A stretch of 64,000 bases of DNA from Oegoconia quadripuncta (GCA_949316235.1 OX438752.1:568001-632000), one strand, 5' to 3'; counted from the stretch's first letter, positions 19,669-31,199 are shown. Notes: generated by a model from the letters alone, not told the origin. Made by a program: numbers and translations.

Positions 19669-20355
19669 TTAATCTAATATTACAAATGTGTCGAACTTCA
19701 TTCTATAGCATCCTTTGTTTTTTTCACAATCTTTGTCTATGACTAAATAACTGTAACGCATATTCCATATATTTGCACACATGTCTCGAAACTGCTTCCA
19801 ACTCATATCTGTATTAACATGTTCATCATAAACATGGCGTAAGTTGATATCATCCTGCTTAAAAAGAATGATAAGGTTTGCATTATCACGTATTAATTGT
19901 TTGGGAATTTTACTATATGTCTGATTTAAATAAAAACAATCGATATTCTTATGTCTACCCATTGCAAAGTAGTTTCGAATATTATTCTGATTTTCACCAG
20001 CAACATCATCAAAAATCATCACCGAATCAGGAGCTGCATTTTCAGGATTAAGGACTTCCTCGTTTTCCCGATATTTTGTAAAAGATACGCTTGGGACTTT
20101 TTGAAACACTTTTTCTAAAAAAATGTACTTCGGTTGAAACAAAGTTTTAGAGTATAGGTATACATGTCGATAACGTAATCCATTTTCATGTAAAAGCAGA
20201 CCAATCATTAAGTTTGTTTTGCCACAGTTAGAAGGACCAGAAATAAAACACCGTATCGTATCCGGTAAGAGGCTTCCATGTCGAGGATTCTTCTTAACGG
20301 TATCAGAATAAATTTTCTCTACATTCAGGGATCTGGACTGTTTAATAAATTTCAT
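19669..20355 (-). CDS. DNA-packaging ATPase (FtsK/HerA, A32-like)
   Basis: Pumps DNA into preformed capsids in double-jelly-roll viruses. The 228 residues contain Walker A GPSNCGKT (40-47), Walker B VMIFDDV (112-118), a downstream NQTY motif and an arginine-bearing segment (PKQLIRDNANLIILF). Length is usual for Polinton ATPases. It is the first gene of the minus-strand cassette, nearest the right TIR, with a TATA box about 60 bp upstream. The frame is intact with all key residues. Confidence 0.95.
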   Translation of the reverse strand: MKFIKQSRSLNVEKIYSDTVKKNPRHGSLLPDTIRCFISGPSNCGKTNLMIGLLLHENGLRYRHVYLYSKTLFQPKYIFLEKVFQKVPSVSFTKYRENEEVLNPENAAPDSVMIFDDVAGENQNNIRNYFAMGRHKNIDCFYLNQTYSKIPKQLIRDNANLIILFKQDDINLRHVYDEHVNTDMSWKQFRDMCANIWNMRYSYLVIDKDCEKNKGCYRMKFDTFVILD

Positions 20356-20412
20356 ATCTATTTACTGATCATAACTTATTTGCTGAATGGAGAAATCACA
20401 TCCCGCAATTAG

Positions 20413-20420
20413 TTTATATA
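20413..20420 (-). promoter_or_regulatory. TATA box of the minus-strand cassette
   Basis: On the minus strand TATATAAA lies 58 bp before the ATPase ATG, inside the 222-bp gap between this gene and the right TIR. It is the only good core-promoter match there and may drive the virion cassette. Confidence 0.45.
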
Positions 20421-20577
20421 GTTTGAACGACAGCGTTGAAACAAACCAGTCAGCTGATTTGAATATAGAAAACTACAGGCGCTCTGTAATTAAATTAAGT
20501 CTATTCATTCGTGGTTAACACTACGTTGGATTACGTATATTTGAAATATCTCTAATCACAAATAAATGGTGGCATAT

Positions 20578-20662
20578 ATTATTGGGCAGGCTGACACACC
20601 TTAGCGAGGACGAGACATCGTCCGAACTACAGGTGGGACAGCGTGCCCAATAATACCCTACT
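20578..20662 (-). repeat. Right terminal inverted repeat, hairpin-forming
   Basis: This 85-bp block is the inverted partner of 3383-3466. It keeps the GGACGA/TCGTCC mini-stem with a different loop. Its outer and inner arms pair at 19 of 22 positions without a bulge, since it has one base the left copy lacks. It ends ...ACCCTACT, followed at once by CTCGTA. Confidence 0.9.
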
Positions 20663-20668
20663 CTCGTA
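20663..20668. repeat. Right target-site duplication CTCGTA
   Basis: Exact direct repeat of 3377-3382, immediately outside the right TIR. Confidence 0.9.
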
Positions 20669-21540
20669 TAATAAATAGTAGTAGTAGAATACTAGGTTAA
20701 TGTGATACAGTCTGAGTATTGTTTTGAGTGGCTGTGTTTTGATTTAATTGAAATAATATCAACATTTTATTTTATACAGGTTGCAATTTTTTGAGTTTTT
20801 TTTAAGAATGTTTATTATATAAAAAATAAAGACTAATTTCAATAATAAATAATATTGATTTCTTTTATTTTTTTAGCATGTACTAACATAAAAGGCGATA
20901 AAAAACACAGCTTTAGAGATATTGCGTTGTTTTTGTCTAGAAATTGAAAAGTTTTAGTGAGATATAAACGTAGCATTTACATTTGCACCCTTTTCTTAGT
21001 TTAGAAAGACGCATTTCAATACTTAAGGCCTTTTACATTAGTAATCTATGTTAAGATATTGTATAGTTATGTCTAATTTACAAAGCAGTATATTAATTTG
21101 TCACTTTTTAAACTAGCAATTGTTTGATACGTTATAACTTTATTTAGTTAATTATTCTTATCCAGATGAGCCTAAAGAAAAAAGTCGTATTATGCGTCTA
21201 CACGACCTTCTAACTTGGTATGAACAACAAAATAGAAAAAATGCTAATAAACTAAAACAGAAATCAGCGTTTTTGTTAAAAAGTAAAATAAATTCCATTA
21301 ATTTTAGTATGTCGTTACATTATAAACAATAGTTATAATTATACACCATTAGAATTTTACAATAATATGGTTCAAGTTCTTAGAAAATTAAGTTCCCGCC
21401 TTTTTCTCAATTATCTCAAAAGTTCCTAATGTCAAAAGACGGCCTTTTATACTAACAGGGCAGATCTGCACACTGGTAGAGATGGACTAAATTATATTCT
21501 TGAAATTATATAAACTGGCTGACAGAGACACTGAAGCTCT
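20669..21540. other. AT-rich flank, no gene seen
   Basis: Host sequence right of the Polinton. Around 21420-21470 a short stretch (AAAAGACGGCCTTTTATACTAACAGGGCAGA) is an inverted copy of about 485-525, so the Polinton is bracketed by copies of an older dispersed repeat. No coding region is supported. Confidence 0.4.
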
Positions 21541-21544
21541 ATTA

Positions 21545-21895
21545 TTGGGTCTTTACCTATGAAATTGGAGTTTTTTTTTCTTCGTTAATCATATGTACCA
21601 ATTCCTGCGATTTTCAAAGCTATATCCAAATTTGTTTTTTATTTGGAAAGTGGAATATTATTTCAAGGTTCCACATGAAATATTTCTTAATTTCTGGGCT
21701 AAATCACATAATAAAAAAAAATTGAACAGTGCTCTTTTTATGTGCTTCCCATAATCATTTCTTAGATTCGCTGAAACTTTTATAAAGCGGTTACTTTTAA
21801 AAATTAACGCTGCCTATACTTAACTTAATGTTATCCGATAATACACACAAAGTTTAGCTAAATTTGGATTTACCGTTCTCAAAAAAAAAAAAATT
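21545..21895 (-). mobile_element. Mariner-like non-autonomous element, partial
   Basis: Begins TTGGGTCTTTACCTATGAAA right after TA and follows the family reference at 30477-30900 in inverse orientation. It stops before the other terminus. No transposase frame. Confidence 0.6.
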
Positions 21896-22149
21896 CTTCA
21901 TTCAATACATTACCACTGATGTTCAACTGACATCATGCATCTTAATTGAAATAAGTACTTGAAGTTGGACCATGCACGAGCAGATTTTCGTTTTGGCCGT
22001 CCCATAAGCTGGCAGACAGTGAGTTTCACTATCTGACTGCATGAACAGAAATTGGGGAATTGCAGAGGTCAGTTTTGTTAAAGGTAGAAAGAAAAAATAG
22101 GAGAGAATAAGTGTGAGATCTTGAAACGTTCATACCGCAAGACTGGTTT

Positions 22150-22820
22150 ACTTTAGCTATTTCCACAGCTTGATGTCATATGGCATATTGTTGTGGGGAA
22201 ACGCTGCTGACATACATATCATTTTTGTTCTGCAGAATCGTGCTATTCGTGCCATTTATAAATTAGGACTTAGAGTGTCTCTTAAAGATAACTTTAAGGA
22301 AATTAATATCTTAACAATGGCTTCTCAATACATTTATGAGAATTTGTTATATGCAGAAAAAATATAACCTTATTCGCTAAAAATAGTGATAGGCACAATG
22401 TTAATACAAGGAATAAGAACCAGTTATCTGTTTATGTTAGCCGACTTCACAAAGTTAGTAAATCCTTCAAAAGACAATACGCTTTTATAATAAGGTTCCA
22501 GTAGACATTCATTGCCTTTAAATAAATTTAAAGCAATCATAAAACAGAAATTATTAGCAAAAGGTTTTTATAAAATCACTGACTATTTGAATGATAAGCA
22601 AGCATGGACATAGCTGTCTTATTATTCATATAATTATCAAATCACAAATTGTAACCTATAATCTGTTTAAAAGAGCAACCCTAGAGTTTCTTGCTCGTTA
22701 TTCTCCGGGGAGTCAGCTTTGTGAATGAGCCGTAAATTTTAATGTAATATTAATATTAATAGTGACGTTTTCAAGTGATAATTTTATCCTATGAAATAAA
22801 ATATATTGATTTGATTTGAA
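22150..22820 (+). pseudogene. LINE family A, degenerate RT C-terminus and 3' tail
   Basis: Reads SYGILLWGNAADI...LQNRAIRAIYKLG...YENLLY, then loses frame several times before an IDYLNDKQAW-like end. The untranslated tail ends in TTGATTTGA repeats. It belongs to the same family as 42290-42950 (jockey/CR1-like non-LTR retrotransposon). Confidence 0.7.
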
Positions 22821-22858
22821 AGGGGCTTGATCTAGCGAAGAAGAGAGAGAATCCTCAC

Positions 22859-23077
22859 CAGGGCAATGCAGCTCAGGGCAGCAAGCTCCCTTCCGGTGCA
22901 GCATATGACAACGGCGCGGGGGAGGGTTGGGGAGGGCGGCGCATGCGCGGCGGGTGCAGGCTAGCGCCCCCCCACTGGCGCACACGCACTGGAGGCACGG
23001 TTCGCGTGTGTGCACCGTCGCTCCGAACATGAACCAGCGGTCATCGTATAGGCAGCCGGGGGGTATCTGCATGTCCC
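22859..23077 (-). CDS. Host exon encoding a von Willebrand factor C domain
   Basis: A 219-bp exon on the minus strand has a clean acceptor (GTGTTATTCCAG) and donor (CCCTG|GTGAGG). It begins with 2 nt and ends with 1 nt of a codon, the phase 1-1 pattern typical of shuffled extracellular modules. The peptide (PPGCLYDDRWFMFGATV..., then CLQCVCASGGALAC, RRCHMLHRKGACCPELHC) has the CxxCxC and CCxxxC spacing of a VWC domain. Such domains bind BMP-type ligands in chordin/kielin/crossveinless-like secreted proteins. Which host gene is unknown. GC content is far above the flanks. A possible signal-peptide exon of matching phase lies at 44622-44679. Confidence 0.85.
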
Positions 23078-23451
23078 CTGGAATAACACATAGAGTCCTC
23101 AAATGACAACCGTCTACGAACATTTATCATGGATCCCAACTTCTTATATTACATCTCATCACCTCCATCTACCGCCGGCATTCCAAGGTGGAATCCATCT
23201 ACCTATCGTATATTTACTTTTCACCCACCTCCATGGGTCAATAAGGTATGCGAAAGGTGGAGTTGAAAGACCCCGGTGAGCGCTTTCCACCTTCGGCATC
23301 ATCTTCACTTAACATCAGGTTCATCTGCATTTACGGGTTTGAATCTATTACTTTTTTTGAATTCGTGTAATTCCTATTAATGGTGACATGACTAATTATT
23401 AATAAATGTCAGATTCTCATATTAAATTTCAATTTATAAATAAACTCGGTT

Positions 23452-23680
23452 TGGTTGGTGGTAGGACATGTTAAAATGTCCGCCTGGCTAGCTACCACCA
23501 TCTTATCTAAATCTGCCGCCAAGCAGCAATGTTAATAGCATTGTTGTGTTCCGATTGTCAGAGATAAGATAGCCAGTCCCCCAAATGTGTTGGGGTTTCC
23601 GGGTTAGTACGCTTCCACCTTCGACCTCATCTTCACTTAACATCAGGTGTGATTGAGGTCAAGTACGAACCCGTCGTGCA
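23452..23680 (+). repeat. SINE family 3, 5'-truncated
   Basis: Body of the SINE whose full form is at 23940-24275, here plus strand without the tRNA-like head. It ends CCCGTCGTGCATAAAAAAAA. It forms an inverted pair with the next copy 260 bp away. Confidence 0.75.
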
Positions 23681-23939
23681 TAAAAAAAATACTCTATTGC
23701 GCAAAATAATTTTCAATAATTTTTGATGATAATAATATGGATGATAAATATATCGTATAAATAATCGAAACTTTTTAACCGAATTCGACTGTAGTTCCTT
23801 GGAGAAAGTTGCTCGCCTCACCAGTTAATGGGAATTACATGAATTCAAATTCACCCTGTATACAGGATGATTGTTAAAAGAATATTGTATTTCACGGTAT
23901 GGTAGTAGAACTGATTTGCAATACCTTACAGAAAATATA

Positions 23940-24275
23940 GTTTTTTTTATGCATGTTGGATTCGTACTTGATCTCAATCACACCTGATGTTAAGTGAAGA
24001 TGAGGTCGAAGGTGGAAGCGTACTGACCCGGAAACTCCAACACATTTGGGGGACTGGCCATCTTATCTCTGACAACCGGAAAACAACAATGCTATTAACA
24101 TTGCTGCTTGGCGGCAGATTTAGATAAGATGGTGGTAGCTAGCCAGATGGACATTTAAAATGCCCTACCATCAACCAAACCGAATACTTAAACATGTACC
24201 TCGCTGGGGATCGAACCCGCGACCTCCGAATCGTAAACCCAATGTTGTTTACATTGAGCCACGGAAGCGGTTTCT
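23940..24275 (-). repeat. SINE family 3, full length, tRNA-like head
   Basis: On the minus strand it starts with a tRNA-like head (TGGCTCAATGTAAAC as A box, GGGTTCGATCCCC as B box) and continues through a body shared by at least six copies in the window. It ends in ...CATAAAAAAA. Pol III promoter boxes plus an A-rich end define it as a tRNA-derived SINE. Confidence 0.8.
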
Positions 24276-24279
24276 GAAA

Positions 24280-26195
24280 TATCACCTCGGAAATCTCAAA
24301 TTATCGATTGTCATAATTTTGGTAGAATATATTCGTTTACTTTCACCATTCGTTGGGAATCCAATCTCCAACTTCCGTATTGTAAGCACCACAAGTACCA
24401 TGGTAACTAGTCAAGAAAACATTTTAATCTATTTTGTACATACCCATAGCTCGGAGTCCGCGGCCATTTTGGAAAATTCTTAACGCCGTGTCGTCTCTGT
24501 ACAATTCTAAAAACGAAAAACAACGATTTGATTTTTTATTTTTTTTTCTGCACTGCAAATTTTGGACGGTTTTCCTTTTACGATATAGTTAACTTTATAG
24601 GGTTAACGAGCGGTCGGTGGAGAGAAATTAACTACAATTTTGAATTAATGATTTTACTTTAAGGTGAATAACTGTTTTCCTTTAAAGCGATTTGCTGACT
24701 TCACGAAAAAACCATTTAATTATTCGTTAATTTTTTTAATATGGAAAAATGCAAGTATGTAATTTTGAGTTAGATGAACTTGCTGGACTAGAAAACTCGG
24801 CGAAAATGGCATCAATCGGTAAAAATGACAAAAAATAATCATACATTTAACTGTGCATAAATATTATGCTTAAGCCGATGACATTTGCACGCCATAAATG
24901 GATGAATATGCGAACACGCTGTATTATATTTAAATATCAATTGTTGGACCATATTCTTGTAAATAAATATTTCATTTCATTTGTGCAAAAACAAAATTAT
25001 TTTGCGATATCCCAAACATTTTGTGTAAGGATTTCAATAATAAATAAATGGACCTTCCTAATTTAAACAATTATGCGTATTGGATTGATTGATTGATTGA
25101 ATCTTCCGCCGAAGTGGTTCCATATAAATTTTAATTGTAACCAATTTCGGTGGTCCAATTTTTTAAAATTTCATACAATAGTCCATTGAGCAAAACTCTG
25201 TACTTTCAATATGTTGGATCTTTTCTTACCATAAACCGTCGTTTTTTCACCCAGTATAAGGCGGTTGGTCACTATGTCGTTTGTGGAGTCGCAAAAAACA
25301 AATGAATTAGCAACTGAAATTTTGCTGACATAACAACTATCACATTTGATGACCATCACGATGACGTCAACGAATCATAAACTTAGAATATCGTGTCACA
25401 TTTAAGGAATAGCAAACGAACACAACTCCACTGTTACCCTGTTCTAAATGACAAGTCTCACAAGTCGTCATGCGTTTTTCACTCACGCAGACTTTTTAAG
25501 CGAATTTGATATTTCGCACACACTTTGACAAATAAATCGTCATACTTAACAAGCTGTTTGGTTCTTCCATACCTTATTTTTTTATTCATAAACTTTAAAT
25601 AGAAGTACCTAACTTACTCGCCCTCTACTCTTCATAACTATGAAAGACAGAAAACGTGTTCGAGAATCGAACTTTGTAGGAGAGTGCCCACCAGACTGGC
25701 AATATTACCCAAGGCTATTTCACAGCTGTTTTGTCACCTGACCTCTCATAATCGTCGCCCTTTCTTTCGAATAACTTAAGTACCACATATTCTAAATTTA
25801 TGGAACAAACACTATAAAATATTACACAGCAAAATTAACGTGTCTTGAACATACTGAAATACAAAGTGAACTGTCCGCGAGTCCATCACATCGTAAAAGT
25901 AAAACCATCCCAATTTTTGTAGTGCTTTAAGATATTTCACAAGAACCGCAATAGATAGGTCAACGCCCCAGTGTTATCAATAAACGCCAACGAACATAAA
26001 CGCAAGGCAAATTGTCCAATTTCCGATCTTATAGCAACGTAAGCAAAGTCGCCCAGATAGTGCGTCGGATCAGAATTGCGTCCAAGTAGTGTCATGTACA
26101 ATAAAAAGCTATCAGATATTGGTAATCCAGGAACATCGCGGGTGGGCGGTGGGAGGTGTGTGGGAACCGCATCCGTGAGTGACAATCTAAACAGT
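24280..26195. other. Intronic/intergenic, no supported gene
   Basis: Short frames only (62-107 codons), none with a domain. A (TTGA)n microsatellite lies at about 25083-25100. A small motif (AACGCCGT...TCTCTGTACA) near 24482 recurs near 1090. Nothing else stands out. Confidence 0.4.
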
Positions 26196-26204
26196 AATGT
26201 ACTA

Positions 26205-26925
26205 GGAACCAATCGCGCTATTTTACGACGGGTTTACCGTTCGAACGGAACGTTTTTGGTTTTGGTTTAGCTTTAGTTTAGCTGATTTAGATTTTGAAAT
26301 AGCGATAAACGTGATGTCAATACAAGAAATAAAGATAAACTTGCAGATCACATAAGTCGCCTCTGCAAAGTCAGTAATTCATTCAAAGGGTTATGTATAC
26401 GCTTTTTCAATAAGGTTCCTGTTGATATACAAAATTTTCCTTTCAATAAATTTAAAGATACTATAAAACAGAAACTTATTAAGAAAGCATATTTTAAATA
26501 TCAGCTTATTTCGATGATAAACATTCATGGACATGAATAGCCCGTTCGCATAACCAGGCTATTTCACAATTAATAATGAAATATTATAATATAAAATAAT
26601 AATTAATAATTTTATAACATAAAAACCTTTTTTTTATAAAAGAGCAACCTCTCGAGTTTCTTGCTTGTTCTTCTTAGGGGAAAAGTGGCTTGTGAACAAG
26701 CAGTAGCTTAAAAAATGTAAAATCTGACTATTTTAAGTGTACCCTTGTGTAGGTACCTACAAAATAAAGCACTTTTTGATTTTGGTTCTGATGTAAAAAA
26801 TGGTATCGCTCTATTTTTTGTGAACGATTATATCCTTGATTCTAGCAAAGTAAACCCAAACCCAAAAAGTGTAGAGCTAATCACGAGTATTAAAAAAAAC
26901 TAGGTTAATTTCCGTTAGGTCGTTA
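26205..26925 (+). mobile_element. CCAATCGCGC-type DNA element split by a LINE
   Basis: About 26205-26288 and 26785-26925 together match the element at 31911-32176 (ACCAATCGCGCTATTTTA..., then GTAAAAAATGG...). The two halves are separated by a family A LINE tail. The shared word CTGAT on either side looks like the LINE's target duplication. Confidence 0.5.
26293..26784 (+). mobile_element. LINE family A 3' end
   Basis: 5'-truncated copy reading CRLCKVSNSFKGLC-like and NKFKDTIKQKLIKKAY-like remnants, then an untranslated tail with AATAAAGCACTTTTTGATTTTGG. It is nearly the same sequence as 27805-28272. Confidence 0.65.
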
Positions 26926-27404
26926 ACATGACGCACTCGGGTTGCAGTCAAAAAATTTAGAACAGTCAGAGTATTTGCACCAACATCTTTTTCTTGCCCT
27001 GTCGCATCTATTACAAACCATTCTTTCAAAAATACAAATCATTTTTTCGTAAAAACATAGGTATTGCAACAGATACATTGACTGCCTGGGATTTAAAAAA
27101 AAAAACTCAATGTTTCCTTTGGCATAATAGTAAAAGGATTCCACACGTTAGACGTACGTAAACCTTAAAGCGCTTAAAAGAACACTACCTGTCGCAATTG
27201 GCATAAGAAGTAATGTTATATATTGATATTTATATAACACATTAATTATATATCTAATTAAATGTTTTATTTAGGTTTATTTAGTATTATATTCATGTAG
27301 TTATATTTAGTTTATTTACAAGTATTTATGTATTATGGACTTTTTTACTTAATCACCATTGCGTTGTACGCCCTTTTTTATTCCCCGTTATACGATCTCT
27401 AACC

Positions 27405-27540
27405 GCTTATAGGGTTGCCTGGAAGAGATCTCTTTTAGAGATAAGCTCACCTTTGTATCTTTTTATCTGACAAATGAATCTTTTGTGTTTATTTGCAATA
27501 AAGAATCTGTAAGAATCTGTAATCCTTTCGAACCATTAAA
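27405..27540 (+). repeat. LINE family B 3' end
   Basis: GGTTGCCTGGAAGAGATC...GCAATAAAGAATCTGTAA. Related tails occur at 35925-36080, 36585-36750, 41295-41420 and 52125-52230 (minus) and at 39275-39390 (plus). No coding part remains in any of them. Confidence 0.55.
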
Positions 27541-27804
27541 ACTTCCATGCATAAATACGCTCACGCCTGTTTCCCCTTGCGGTAGACAGAGACTATAGAT
27601 TTCAACTTGCAACGGCCCGTATGGAAGTCACTCAACAGACTGCGTCTGAGTCGGTAGATGTCGAGAGAACATGTCCAAGTGGGGCCACACCGACGACAAC
27701 CGGTGCTTGTGCGGTGATCCACCACAAATAGTATGATATTCTAACGTTTACGTCACAGTACATTTTTGAAAATGTAATATAATGTCAAAAAAAATATAGC
27801 ATCA

Positions 27805-28272
27805 TTTAGGAAAATAGTGATAAACACGTCACGTCACATAAGTCGCGTCTGCAAAGTCAGTAATTCATTCAAAGGGTTATGTATACGCTTTTTCAATAAG
27901 GTTGGCTGTTGTTATACAAAATCTTCCTTTCAATAAATTTAAAGATACTATAAAACAGAAACTTATTAAGAAAGCATATTATAAAATATCACATTATTTA
28001 GATGATAAACATTCATGGACATGAATAGCCCGTTCGCGTAACCAGGCTATTTCACAATTAATAATGAAATATTATAATATAAAATAATAATTAACAATTT
28101 TGTAATTTAAAAACCTTTTTCTAAAAAAAGAGCAACCTCTCGAGTTTCTTGCTTGTTCTTCTCAGGGGAAAATTGCCTTTTGAACAAGCAGTAGCTGTAA
28201 AAATTTAAAATCTGACTATTTTAAGTGTACCCTGTGTACCTACAAAATAAAGCATTTTTGATTTGATTTGAT
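27805..28272 (+). mobile_element. LINE family A 3' end
   Basis: Near-duplicate of 26293-26784, ending GCATTTTTGATTTGATTTGA. Its coding remnant is broken. Confidence 0.65.
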
Positions 28273-28445
28273 ATACGTTTAACATGCTATAATGTCGTGA
28301 TTTTTTGCACATGGATAGAGTACCTGTCAGTGATAGAATGAAAATCGGTAGCTTGCTTTCGATATAGTATAGATACTTAGTAATAACTATAGACTATTAG
28401 ATTAAAATTACCACTGTGAATTTCATTGCGTTAGGGAATATTTCA

Positions 28446-28922
28446 CGAACGATTGGTGTAGTGGATAGTGACCCTATCAGCGAAACCAACGGTTGCGGAT
28501 TCGAATCTCGCGAGGGATAAATGTTTGTGTGATGAATACGAACATTTATTCCCGAGTCTTGGATGTTTATATTTTTTTTTTTATAATAAATAAATAAATA
28601 TTTCGGACACTTCCACCAATCATCTAGTCCCAAACTAAGCAAAGCTTGTGCTATGGATACTAGATAACGGATAAACATACATAAATATTTATATAAACAT
28701 CCATGACTCGGGAATAAATGTTCGTATTCATCACACAAACATTTACCCCTCGCGGGATTCGAACCCGCAACCGTTGGTTTCGCTGACAGGGTCACTATCT
28801 ACTACACCAACCGGTCGTCATATAAATATTTATGTATGTTTATTCGTTATCTAGTATCCATAGCACAAGCTTTGCTTAGTTTGGACTAGATGATGGTGTA
28901 AGTGTCCGAAATTCAAAATATA
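28446..28922 (+). repeat. SINE family 2 interrupted by an inverse copy of itself
   Basis: Plus-strand head (GATTGGTGTAGTGGATAG, then GGATTCGAATCTC) runs to about 28575 and resumes at about 28820-28922 with the expected 3' half (ATTTATGTATG...AAGTGTCCGAAAT). Between them lies a minus-strand copy, listed separately. Confidence 0.7.
28583..28817 (-). repeat. SINE family 2, tRNA-like, inverse copy
   Basis: On the minus strand: a head with GGTTGCGGGTTCGAATCCCG (B box), a body, and an (AAAT)n-type tail at 28583-28600. It is inserted within a plus-strand copy of its own family. Confidence 0.75.
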
Positions 28923-29727
28923 TATATATACTTAGAACACGTGTAAATATTTAAAAAAAATCGATCAATAACTTCTTCAATAAACTATTTTTAGTTAATA
29001 TAAAGTAGGCATTGATTTTTTTTTTATTGTTTTAGGAAATCTTTGCATCTTCTACAACGCAATGAAATTCACTGTGGTAACTTTCAATCAATCAATCAAT
29101 TATTTATTTGTGATACACAGGTGTACAGGTTGTTATGATACATTAACTTATAAATATGATCTCTGTGATCAGCCAAATTGGCATACAAATATGGTAGTCA
29201 TGTTAAAATAGTAATGAAAAATAAACAGCAGAATAAATTATATCCGCTAAACAATAACAGTAACATAGAATGAATAAATATTAAACAATTAAATAGCCTC
29301 CATTATATTATGTATCAATTTCAAATTTTAAATTATGTATTATTTTTATGATAATGGCTGCATGTATGTTAACAACAAAAACTTTAATTTAATATTGCAG
29401 GATCTGTAACTAAATACCCATACTCTTAAAGAAAGCTACAGAATGGTTGGAAATTTTTTTATTTTCTTACTGGCTCTTACTTTCTACAAAAGTTCAGGAA
29501 CATTAACTGGCTTATTCATAAAAATTTACAAACTCTTTTATAAGCATATTTTAGTTAAAGTGTGTTTTATCTCTGTCGTTTATAAGGAAATGTTGTAATG
29601 AAAGAAAGTGACAAAACATACTTTAACTTATAAAGCGTCTAGAATTTTTTATGAATAAGAGGGTAAGATTATAGGAAGTTACACCACAGAAATCACGTAT
29701 CTTTACTGGACTATAATATCATATATA

Positions 29728-29729
<2 letters not shown>
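28923..29729. other. AT-rich interval, no gene
   Basis: Nothing coding. Contains (AATC)n near 29092 and general LINE-like AT-rich sequence. Confidence 0.4.
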
Positions 29730-29762
<33 letters not shown>

Positions 29763-30016
29763 ATATCTTTGCACAAACACACAGCGCCATCTAGGTCCAC
29801 AGTAAGCATCTAGGCTTGTGTTATGGATACCAGATGGTTGATAAACTACACAAATAATTTTTTTTTTTGTAAATAAATACATGTATAAATGAAAAACATC
29901 CATAACTCGGGAACACATGTCTGTATTCATCATACAAACATATGTCCCTAGCGGGATTCGAACCCGCGACCATTTGGTATAGTAGCAGAGTTTCTAACCA
30001 CTACACCAAACAGGTC
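29730..30016 (-). repeat. SINE family 1, tRNA-like
   Basis: On the minus strand it begins GACCTGTTTGGTGTAGTGGT (A box), carries CGCGGGTTCGAATCCCGC (B box) and ends in an (ATTT)n tail at 29730-29763. Seven further copies or fragments lie in the window. Confidence 0.8.
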
Positions 30017-30476
30017 GTCGAAATATATGTAATATCAATTAACTTGAGACCTGTTGAGAATAAAGGACCAGCTGAAATATCGGTTCTTCTGCCCGTGGCA
30101 TCAATAAATGACCAACTGAATCGTTCTTGAAAGCCGTAACATTAAATCCTGATTTACAACATGACTCCATTGTATTTATGACCCAGTCCTTCATCATGTA
30201 ATTTTCATGTCAAATTCGTAAAACTTATTGTGGTTGAAACAACAGCGTGATGTAGATATGCGATGTTCATCGCCTTAGGCCCGGCTGCAGTTTGGGTCAC
30301 GCGGGTCAGATCGGCAATAGGGTTGTCTCCCACCAACCACTGGATGAGCTACTCATCCAGTTCAAAGAGACTTTATTACTCATAAAGACAGAAAAAGGAT
30401 AATTAAATAATTGTAACTAAATTAAATCGTTCGAACTCTCACTACACAAAATAACTATCTGTTTCGCACCATAATA

Positions 30477-30900
30477 TTAGGTCCTTACCTATGAAATTGG
30501 CGTTTTGTATGAAGAATTTCATTAAGACTGTTTTCTCCATACAAACATTTTTGATTTTTTTTTTTGGGAACGGAAAATCCAAGTTTAGCTAAACTTCGTG
30601 TGTATTATCGGATAACATTAGGTTAAGTATAGGCAGCGTTAATTTTTAAAAGTAACCGCTTTATAAAAGTTTCAGCGAATCTAAGAAATGATTATGGGAA
30701 GCACATGAAAAGAGCTCTGTTCAAATTTTCCTTATTATGTGATTTAGCCCAGAAATTAAAAAATATTTCATGTGAAACCTTGAAATAATATTCCATTTTC
30801 CAAATAAAAAACAAATTTGCATATAGCTTTGAAAATCGCAGGAATTGGTACATTTGATTAACGAAGAAAAAAAACTTCAATTTCGTAGGTAAAGACCCAA
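30477..30900 (+). mobile_element. Mariner-like non-autonomous element, complete
   Basis: 424 bp, flanked by TA on both sides. The termini TTAGGTCCTTACCTATGAAA and (inverted) TTGGGTCTTTACCTACGAAA form imperfect TIRs of about 25 bp, as expected for Tc1/mariner relatives. There is no transposase frame, so it depended on an autonomous partner. Confidence 0.75.
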
Positions 30901-30951
30901 TACATACGTACACATGCTCACGCCTGTTTCCCTTCCTCATTCTTCCCTGTT

Positions 30952-31174
30952 TCAATAATCATTTCTTAAATTCGCTGAAACTTTGTATAAAGCGGTTACT
31001 TTTAAAAATTAACGCTGCCTATACTTAACTTAATATTATCCGATAATACACACAAAGTTTAGCTAAACTTAGATTTGCCGTTTCCAAAAAAAAAAAAACA
31101 AAAATGTGTGTATGGAGAAAACAGCCTTAATGAAATTCTTCATACAAAACGTCAATTTCATAGGTAAGGACCTA
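30952..31174 (-). mobile_element. Mariner-like element, partial
   Basis: Left-terminal half of the same family in inverse orientation, ending CATAGGTAAGGACCTA. It lies 50 bp from the complete copy. Confidence 0.6.
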
Positions 31175-31199
31175 GTATATTGGAACCTCATTTAATTTC

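Larger units (their letters stand above)
3383..20662. mobile_element. Complete Polinton/Maverick element, 17.28 kb
   Basis: Both boundaries are visible. The same 6-bp word CTCGTA lies directly outside each end (3377-3382 and 20663-20668), the target-site size known for Polintons. Inside are inverted repeats beginning AG. The element encodes the diagnostic set: protein-primed PolB, rve integrase with chromodomain, packaging ATPase, adenain-like protease and capsid-protein candidates. Plus-strand genes fill the left half and a compact minus-strand cassette fills the right half, converging at about 13.05-13.38 kb. Most frames are intact, but the major capsid candidate has an in-frame stop and the protease lacks an ATG, so this copy is probably not autonomous now. 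The TIRs are short for the group, which often has several hundred base pairs. Confidence 0.95.

Noticed and set aside
25937..26212. 91-codon minus frame with an overlapping plus frame
   Set aside because: No motif; both frames overlap and run into a DNA-element fragment.
28739..28803. tRNA gene-like A and B boxes here and at similar sites (29942-30015, 33250-33320, 45180-45250, 62300-62370)
   Set aside because: They recur with the same downstream body and A/T-rich tails; cloverleafs are not maintained, so they are SINE heads rather than tRNA genes.
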